Below are positions 56,989 through 64,000 of a stretch of DNA of 64,000 nucleotides, one piece after another (positions within the stretch are counted from its first letter, which is position 1; each line of letters opens with the position of its first letter). Origin of the DNA: Desulfonatronospira thiodismutans ASO3-1 (GTDB lineage: Bacteria > Desulfobacterota > Desulfovibrionia > Desulfovibrionales > Desulfonatronovibrionaceae). The stretch lies in NCBI RefSeq assembly GCF_000174435.1, contig NZ_ACJN02000001.1, positions 1,105,658 to 1,169,657 on the forward strand, read 5' to 3'. Below the pieces are notes generated by a model. It worked only from the letters and a program-made list of their open reading frames with translations. It had not been told where the DNA came from and did no database searches. The position numbers and the translations under genes are program-made.

Positions 56989-56995
<7 letters not shown>

Positions 56996-59900
56996 GCAGG
57001 ATCCCGCAGAAGCTGCATCAGTTCTTCCGCCGAGACCCTGCTGCCGCTGTCGGTTCCCTCCAGCAGGCTGTCGGCCAGGTCGCGTTTTTCAGCGTGAAGC
57101 CGGACAATCTTTTCCTCTATGGTGTTTTCGGCCACCAGCCGGTACACGGTCACCGGGTTTTCCTGTCCTATGCGGTGACTGCGGTCCGTGGCCTGATCCT
57201 CCACCGCTGGATTCCACCAGGGATCAAGATGGATGACGTAGTCTGCAGCCGTGAGGTTCAGGCCGAGCCCGCCTGCCTTGAGGCTTATGAGAAACAGGTC
57301 CCCCCGGCCCTCCTGGAAGGCCTGGATCTCCTGCTCCCGGACATGGCCCGGCGTGCTGCCGTCCAGGTAGCGGTACTCGATGCCCATGGCCTCCAGGCGC
57401 TCACGTACCAGGGCCAGGTGCTTGACGAACTGGCTGAACACCAGGGCCTTATGCTTGTTGGCCAGAAGCTCTGTAATTATCTCCTGCAACAGGTCCAGTT
57501 TGGAGCCGGGCACCCGGCTTTCAGGAACCACCATCCGGGGATGGCAGCAAAACTGCCTGAGCCGGGTCAGCTCGGTCAAAATCCGCAGGTTCCTGGCTCC
57601 GCCCTGCTCGCTTACCTGCTCCAGGTTTTCCAGGGCCTGCATACGCATGGCCTCGTACATGGCCGTTTCCTCCGGGCTCAGGCTGACCTTCAGGGTCACC
57701 TCGGTGCGCGATGGCAGTTCTTCCAGCACCTGCGACTTCACCCGCCTGAGGATAAAAGGCTGAATGATCCTCTTGAGGGTCTTTTTGCGCTCACTGTTTT
57801 CCTGTTTCTGGATGGGCAGGACAAACTTTTCATTAAACTTTTTCCTGGCCCCCAGCAGGCCTGGATTCAAAAACCTGAACAGGGTCCAGAGTTCGGTCAG
57901 GTTGTTTTCAATGGGAGTGCCGGTGGTGGCCATCCTGAAGCCGGCACTGAGATTCATGGCCGCCTGGGTACGCTTGGCGCTCCAGTTTTTGATGGCCTGG
58001 GCCTCGTCCAGGACCACGCTTTGCCAGTCCACCCGGCTCAGGTGCTGTGCGTCCTGCATGAGCAGGGCATAACTGCAGACAATCAGGTCAAAGGGTCCGG
58101 CCTGGGCCAGCTGCCCCTGGCGGTCCTTGCCGTAGTAGAGCAGAGGCTTGAGAGTCGGGGCAAAACGGGCTGACTCAGAAAGCCAGTTGGGGCAGACCGA
58201 GGTGGGTGCCACCACTAAGGTGGGACCCTTAGAAGCCCGTTCCAGGATCACAGCCAGGGCCTGCAAGGTCTTGCCCAGGCCCATGTCGTCGGCCAGGCAG
58301 GCCCCCAGGCCCATACTGGCCATCCTGGAAAGCCACTGGTAGCCTTCCTCCTGGTAGGGCCGAAGATCCGCCCTGAGGGTGGAGGGCGGCGCAGGACTGG
58401 CTGAAAGGGCCTGGCGTATTTCCTGTTTGCGACTGGACCAGGCCTTGTCCCCTTTGAAGCTCCCCGCCTCCCGGTCCAGGTCTTCCAGGGCCAGGATGCT
58501 GTGCGCCGGAAGCCTTATGCCGTCCTTGCCCACTTCAGCCAGTTGACCCATTTCGCCAAGTCTTCTGCGCAACTTTCCCGTCAGGGCCACATAGCTTTTA
58601 TCATCCAGGGAAACAAAACGCACATCCTGCTCTTCAAAAGATTTGAGCAGGTCTTTTAATTTTAAAACAGTCTCCTGATCCACGGATATCTGTCCGTCCA
58701 CCTCAAACCATTCCTGCCGGCTGGTGAGCTCCAGCTCCAGGTCGTCCAGGTTCACCTTGCGGGCGATACGCATCTTTTCGCCTTCAGGCCAGAGTACACG
58801 CACCATGTCCTGTTCCTGGAGATCTTTAAGCTCAGATAAAAGATCCAGGCATCCGGCCGGATCTTCTATAATCCACAGATTATCCCGGCCCTCAAATTCC
58901 TCCAGGCTGGGACAAGCGGCTTCCACTGCGGCAGCCTTAGAAGCCTCCAGCTCCAGATCGCGCCTGGCCAGCATCCTCTTGTTCCTGACTTCGGCCATAA
59001 GAGCAGCCCTGCCCTGGCCCGGCCGGACAAAGGGGCCGGCGTCCCCGAAGGGCCGCACCACCATATCCGCCTTGAACCCGGAACCAGCCGGATAGATCCT
59101 GAAACAGGGCACAGCATCTCCGGCAACTTCGGGAATATCCCCGGTTTGCTCCGGCAGGTCCGAATGTATGGTGACCATCCCGGAAATGGCGGATATGGTC
59201 TTTAAAAGTTCGCCCCGACCCTGGCCGGGCACCTTGACCCCTTTGCTCCCCAGGACACCGGCCAGACGCCTGTGGGCATCCGAGGCCTGCACCACCCGGT
59301 ACCTGTAAGGAGTTTCCTGTACAGCCACCTGGGCATGCTGCCTGAGATCCGGAGTCATGGAAAGCTTATAGCCCTGGCCTGATTTGACCACGCTGATTTC
59401 CGGTTCGCCCCGGACAAACTCCACAGGCGTATTCAGGTCATTTTCCAGAAACACCCTGGGATGACCCACCAGCATGGGCAGGGCCTGGTCCAGTTTAAAC
59501 TCGAACCAGTTGGATCTGTATCCATCAAAATATTTATTCAGCGAGGTAATAAGCCTCTGGTCATGACTGCTCAGATAATCCAGGCCCCCTGACTGATAAA
59601 AAAGGACTTTCAGGGCCACGTTTCGCCCCTTGGTCCAGGCCCCTTTGGCAGTCTGATTCTGCAGTTTGGGCTGAAGGCGTTGCAGCTGACCGTGTTCTAT
59701 AGATACAAGCCATACCAGACGCTGCTTTTTGCCCGTGTCACCCTGCTCATCTGCTGCTTTTTGCAGGGCCTGCAGGGCCATTTTCCATTTTTCAACAGGC
59801 TGCACAAGGTCCGACATGGGCCTGATTCCGGTCTGTCTGACAATGTCCTGTATATAATCGCGCTCCTTCTGCTCCAGCACCTTGGGATGGGTGGCCATGA

Positions 59901-61152
59901 GCAGGCTGCCTGCTTCTATGCTCATCCAGTGAAAACCGCAGTCCATAGCCCGATCCAGAATGGAGCGGACCTCTTTTTGCTGGGTGGGGGTCAGTTTGTT
60001 TTTAATCCAGTACCTGGCCAGGTTGCAGGTAAACCCTGTAATCAGGTCGGGATGAGAAGGCATGTTCCCCAGCTTTTCCAGGGCCGCTTCCTCTTTCATG
60101 TCTATATAGTGCAAAATGGCCTGCAGGCCGTATAAGGCGGGTTTTAAGACATCGCGGCTATTCTGGTTGACCTGGTTGTCCAGGTCGCCCAGCAGGGTAC
60201 GAAGTTGCTTCAGGCTTTTGGGGCTTTGTTTTCTAAGCAGACTCAGCAGGTAAACCTGCCCCGAACTATCCGAAAAGAAAATCTTTTTGGATCTGTATCC
60301 CTGGCGCAGATCCTTCAAGGCCTTGGCAAAAAGGTCCGTAGCCCGGTCGTCCTCCCCCTTTAAAAAAGATATCCAGCCCTTGCCCATGGACTCCAGACGT
60401 TCAAAACCCAGGCCGGAGATCTGTTTCCGGGCCTGGGCCAGGTCTGCGGACATCAAACTGACAGTGCACAGAATGAATTTTTGTTTCAGGGCTGAAAAGG
60501 AGGAAACTATTTTTTGGGTTACATATTCAGAAGCGTAATCCACCACCTCGCTGCCGGGATTGATGCCCCTGACGGAAAACAGGAACAGCAGTTCTTCTAA
60601 CATCGCGTCCTGAATGACTGCCGGCAGGGTCTTCATCCACAGGGGATCAAAAGGGTTGGCGCATATGGAAAACAAAGGGCTTGGCCGCGTGGTGTCATCG
60701 TAAAATACGTGCTGGTAATAATACCTCAAGTCCGCCATGAATGCATCTGTATCTCCGGACAGGACATCCAGGCGCAGATCCCTTGCAGCCAGGTCGTAGC
60801 GGACACCTTTTGGTGAGTAGAAGCTGGAATGAAACCTGGGCCATTTATCCTTTATGGCCTTGGATATCTTTTTAAAATCCGGCTCTCTGGCGGCCTGCCT
60901 GGACACAACCTCCCGGATGCCTGGACTTAATTCCAGGTCCGCATCCAGAAAACCGCCTTTTTGCAGTTTGACCAGGTAAGGCTGCAGCGCCAAGGGATCT
61001 TTTTTCAGATGCCCGGGCAAAAGAGCGTGAGACAGCTGCAGCAGAAAATGAATGGCATCAGAGCTGGAAACCGGCGCAGCCAGTGCGCAGATATGCAGGA
61101 TTTTGCTCTCGACAGGGCTTAATTCTTCAATCTTTGAAAGTAACTTGTCCAT
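56989..61152 (-). CDS. Very large SNF2/RapA-like helicase with unusual N-terminal region, 1387 aa
   Basis: Start at MDKLLSKIEELSPVESKI. The upstream extension to 61269 has no ribosome site. The last ~480 residues form the SNF2 ATPase: GLGACLADDMGLGKTLQALA (Walker A), SVVLDEAQAIKNWSAKRTQA (DEAQ box), GTPIENNLTELWTLFRFLNP, and a C-terminal helicase half with FLISLKAGGLGLNLTAADYV, DRSHRIGQENPVTVYRLVAE. The first ~900 residues are mostly helical with some beta regions (e.g. LSPGIREVVSRQAA, FVRGEPEISVVKSG) and resemble the SWIM-type / HepA-like bacterial SNF2 group. It is an ATP-driven DNA translocase. No zinc SWIM motif was found. Confidence 0.88.
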
Positions 61153-61440
61153 AATTGTATACACATTTTTATTGTTGCCTGGTTTTTTACTATTCAGCAC
61201 GCCTTGCAGTCCACCCTCATTATTAACATCGCAACCATTTAAAGGGCACTCAGTTGTAGTTCCTGGCACAGGATCTGGGGCACCCTGAATGGTTACTTAA
61301 CATCGAATCTCCTTGAACATGATCTATTTTAACCTGATTCTTCTCCGGCATCAAATGCCAAATTGCCAGGTCAATATTCAAGGAAGCAGCCGACCCCGGA
61401 CATTCCCGCAAATAACTTGCTCTCCAGCTCACCAGCATAC
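61153..61440. other. Upstream of the SNF2 gene, no other gene
   Basis: Contains the TGAATGGTTAC word at about 61286, which also occurs near 38145, 39700 and 40044. Otherwise nothing recognised. Confidence 0.4.
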
Positions 61441-61750
61441 GCGCTTAGCACAAATTTCAAACAAACATGCAGGTAACTTTATCTGACGCCCCGCCCAGCT
61501 GGATTACGAGCACGGTGTAAACTCCCCTCCTTAGCCAAGGAGGGGTCGGGGGTGGTTGTATGAGCTCCCTTCATTATCTCTCCCCTCCTTAGCCAAGGAG
61601 GGGTCGGGGGTGGTTGTATGAGCTCCCTTCATTATCTCTCCCCTCCTTAGCCAAGGAGGGGCCGGGGGTGGTTGTATGAGCTCCCTTCATTATCTCTCCC
61701 CTCCTTAGCCAAGGAGGGGTCGGGGGTGGTTGTATGAGCTCCCTTCATTA
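61440..61750. repeat. 58-bp tandem array of the dispersed hairpin, with a shared flank
   Basis: TCCCCTCC recurs at 61523, 61581, 61639 and 61697, an exact 58-bp period of four units. The flank (GCTTAGCACAAATTTCAAAC ... CACGGTGTAA, 61440-61522) has a close relative at 62842-62930 before the next array. Confidence 0.93.
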
Positions 61751-61945
61751 TTCGGATGTTGCCCCGCAGGGACCTCTTTTTCCGCGCAGGATCGAGGAAA
61801 AAGCCTGATATCAATTTATCAGCGCAACAAGCCTGCAACCACTCCTCCACTCCTCAAAAGCATTGAAAGAACAATTTTTTTTGATTATCTTGCAACCCAA
61901 CAGCGAATTAAATAAGTAAGTTATTATCGGAGGTCAGGCTATAAA

Positions 61946-62611
61946 ATGATATGGACGGTTTGGGAAAAAGTCAGAGGAGCCTGCCTGACAAGGTACGTTT
62001 TCGGCCTGATCCTGACTGTGGCTTTGCTGGCCGGTTGCGCCAGCAGATACCCCCTGGACATACCGGAAGAACAGTGGGAAGCCATGACCCCGCAGGAGCA
62101 GCTTGAGGCCAGACAGGAGCAGGCAAAGCTGGACAGGGCCGCTGAAGAACGCAGGGCTGCCGAGGCCAGGGCCAGAGAAGCCGAAGCAAAAAAATGGCTC
62201 AAAGACCTGGAAGCCAGCAGAGAAGATGCCCGCTACGGAGAAAGGCTGCAGTGCGTATTGTCCCCGGCCCAGGCCTATATCGGACGCAGCTGGAGAGAAA
62301 TCGAGCCCCTGGCCCTGGATGTGGTCAAGGGCATGGTTTTAAAACTTGATCTAAAAGAGGCTGACGACGGCGTCTTTCGTTACAGCACTGAGGCTTATGC
62401 CGGATTTGACGGACAGACCCTGAGCATTTGCCCTGAAGAGGATTATGTGCAGAAAAATGACCCAAAGTGCGCCAGAGTACTCGCAACCTTTGAGCAGTAC
62501 AGGAAAGGCGTTGAAACCACCATCAAGGCATCGGATTTTCTAAGGGGCAAAATAGTTTGCGACCTCGTACCCGGCGAAGGTATGCCCAAACGCCTTATCC
62601 TGGAAAAATAA
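61946..62611 (+). CDS. Outer-membrane-type lipoprotein, 221 aa
   Basis: Signal region GLILTVALLAGCASRYPLDI with the lipobox LLAGC. An Ala/Glu-rich coiled segment (LEARQEQAKLDRAAEERRAA) is followed by a folded domain with four Cys (GERLQCVLSPAQAYIG, ICPEEDYVQKNDPKCARVLA, VCDLVPGEGMPKRL). GGAGGT lies upstream. The periplasmic coiled-coil then Cys-paired domain has no name I can give. Possibly envelope stress- or surface-related. Confidence 0.62.
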   Translation: MIWTVWEKVRGACLTRYVFGLILTVALLAGCASRYPLDIPEEQWEAMTPQEQLEARQEQAKLDRAAEERRAAEARAREAEAKKWLKDLEASREDARYGERLQCVLSPAQAYIGRSWREIEPLALDVVKGMVLKLDLKEADDGVFRYSTEAYAGFDGQTLSICPEEDYVQKNDPKCARVLATFEQYRKGVETTIKASDFLRGKIVCDLVPGEGMPKRLILEK

Positions 62612-62841
62612 CTCCAGGGCCTTTTTTTGCTAAGCCACAATAAAACCAGCAGGCTTGAGCATTGAGACTGGCCTGTCCATGAATAAAATTACCGCCCTAA
62701 ATGTGGTTTTTTACTCCAAAAAGGTTTGACGCAAAATGGGTAAAAAATCACATCCGCCTCTGGTGGGGGCTGAGGCTCGGTGGCTGGAGAAGGATTTTGG
62801 AATCGGTGTCTGCAGTTCTGCTGAAGATGTGACTTTGCATA
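62612..62841. other. Intergenic, no gene recognised
   Basis: No supported frame and no strong terminator. It leads into the second flank-plus-array. Confidence 0.4.
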
Positions 62842-63226
62842 GGCGCTTGGCCGAAATTTCAAACCAACATGTTGGTAACTTTATCTGACATCCTGACCCG
62901 CTGGATAAGTGCACGGTGTCAATTCCCCTCCCATGGAAGAAAGTATGGGGTATGAGGGTATCCATGTGTGGGTGTAAAGATGTTTTGACTACCATACGCC
63001 CTTACTCCCATACTTCTTAAGGCCGGGGGTGGTTGTAACCGATCCTTTCATTATCTCTACCCTCCTTAGCCAAGGAGGGGCCGGGGGTGGTTATAACCGA
63101 TCCCTTCATTATCTCACCCCGCCTTAGCCAAGGAGGGGCCGGGGGTGGTTGTAACCGATCCCTTCATTATCTCTCCCCTCCTTAGCCAAGGAGGGGCCGG
63201 GGGTGGTTGTAACCGATCCCTTCATT
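62842..63226. repeat. Second 58-bp array of the dispersed hairpin with shared flank
   Basis: The flank GCTTGGCCGAAATTTCAAAC ... GTAACTTTATCTGACATCCT resembles 61440-61522. The units follow with a 58-bp period (positions about 63061, 63119, 63177) after a degenerate first copy. Two units read TTATAACC or TTGTAACC, unlike the TTGTATGAG of the other arrays. Confidence 0.9.
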
Positions 63227-63324
63227 TTTCTGATGGTGCCCCGCAGAAGCCTCTTTTCCCGCGCAGGGACGCGGAAAATGCCTAAAATGCTTAAAAATAA
63301 CTTCAAAACAACAAGATCAGCACT

Positions 63325-63897
63325 ATGAAAAAATATCTCTGGTTAACATTCATTCCGGTCATTTTATTCATGGCCGGTTTGTCCCAGGCCAGCTACCGTA
63401 TCGAGCTTGAAAGCGGAAAAAGTGTCATTACCCGCCATTACTGGGAAGAGGACGACTGGGTCATGTTCTACCAGTATGACGGGGTGGTGGGGTATCCTGC
63501 TCATCTGGTGCGTGACATTAGAGAGTCGGACCGACTTCCGCCAGATGAGGCTATGGAAAAGGCTGTAGGGGGAGAGCAAAGAGAGGATCTGGAAACGACT
63601 GATGTTGATCTTATCGAAGAAGCAGATGAAGCTAAAACCGATATGGATCCGGAAGAATTTGAAAGGAAGGTGGAGCAGTATCAGGAGGAGTTGAGAGATA
63701 TATATCGTAGGCTTGTAGTAAAATCACAAGAATATTATTCTGCAATGCGTGAAAACCGTCCCAACCTTAAAAAAGAAGCTCGTAACAGCCATCAAAAGTT
63801 GATGGACCAAAAAAAACAATTAAAACAAAAAGTAATAGAGGCTTATAAAGGAGAAAAACCTGACTGGTGGGATAAAATAATCAGCCAAGAAAACTAA
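63325..63897 (+). CDS. Secreted protein with long coiled-coil, 190 aa
   Basis: Signal peptide MKKYLWLTFIPVILFMAGLS ending near SQAS. The N-terminal domain (YRIELESGKSVITRHYWEED, then DWVMFYQYDGVVGYPAHLVR) resembles small beta domains. The C-terminal 100 residues are a coiled-coil rich in Glu and Lys (FERKVEQYQEELRDIYRRLV, LMDQKKQLKQKVIEAYKGEK). No family is named. The ribosome site is weak. Confidence 0.6.
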   Translation: MKKYLWLTFIPVILFMAGLSQASYRIELESGKSVITRHYWEEDDWVMFYQYDGVVGYPAHLVRDIRESDRLPPDEAMEKAVGGEQREDLETTDVDLIEEADEAKTDMDPEEFERKVEQYQEELRDIYRRLVVKSQEYYSAMRENRPNLKKEARNSHQKLMDQKKQLKQKVIEAYKGEKPDWWDKIISQEN

Positions 63898-64000
63898 GAC
63901 ACGATTGCAAAAATCAGCTTTGCAAACGAAGAAGTCAGATAAAATAAGAAAAAAGTTACAAATATTATTTATCAAATTAATCCATCTTGATGTGACTACA
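63898..64000. other. 3' flank at window end
   Basis: A GATTGCAAAAATCAGCTTTGCAA hairpin-like sequence (63904-63926) may terminate the preceding gene. No other feature. Confidence 0.4.

Noticed and set aside
61500-63230. CRISPR-like regular spacing of hairpin repeats
   Set aside because: Units of 58 bp are identical throughout, with no unique spacers, and no cas genes are present in the window.

Overview
The window looks like part of a chromosome from a Desulfovibrionales-type bacterium, probably a halophilic or alkaliphilic sulfate reducer. This rests on the tightly packed precorrin-2 dehydrogenase - CcsA - glutamyl-tRNA reductase cluster at 44.3-47.1 kb, the style of the signalling operon at 52.8-56.8 kb, and many C/T-rich and hairpin repeats between genes. 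Genus-level placement is inference.

About 0-28.6 kb is mobile or accessory DNA. It opens with the 3' end of a type I restriction gene (hsdR). Next come a leftward run of small genes with HU and a SLOG/molybdenum-carrier-like protein, an AT-rich type IV pilus minor-pilin operon, a decayed thermonuclease gene, and a complete IS21-family element (5842-9235) whose ends and 5-bp target duplication can be read exactly. From 10.8 to 19.7 kb lies a leftward array of small phage-type genes (RecA-like ATPase, Gp157, RadC, DUF932, J-domain protein, many Cys-rich proteins). Most have strong Shine-Dalgarno sequences, and intrinsic-terminator-like hairpins separate many of them. From 21 to 28.4 kb there are a second small-terminase-like gene, a probable AEP-type primase with a partner helicase, small regulators and a tyrosine integrase. 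I found no large terminase, portal, capsid or tail gene, so a phage satellite or replicating island fits better than a complete prophage.

The integrase abuts a 50-bp copy of the 3' half of a tRNA-Pro(GGG) gene (28584-28633). An identical copy lies 4,030 bp further right (32614-32663). Between them is a second small element with an integrase remnant, a 17-bp repeat at both ends, a gene split at an A AAA AAG heptamer, and a translationally coupled three-gene operon (ComEC-like metallo-beta-lactamase protein plus two unrecognised proteins). That operon is the best candidate here for an undescribed system.

From 32.7 kb the DNA is ordinary chromosome with scattered repeats: a VapBC-like pair, two outer-surface proteins (one FlgO-like), a DUF4258 gene broken by a 151-bp MITE, mtgA, a HigBA-like pair, two copies of a 286-bp structured repeat, a Tricorn-type protease, the tetrapyrrole cluster, a KamA-family radical SAM enzyme beside a glutamine synthetase-family protein, a metallo-beta-lactamase hydrolase, a CheA-like kinase / CheX / CheY / diguanylate cyclase operon, a very long SNF2 helicase, and two secreted proteins. 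Their intergenic regions hold a dispersed hairpin repeat (core CCCCTCCTT-AGCC-AAGGAGGGG), single or in 58-bp and 171-bp tandem arrays.
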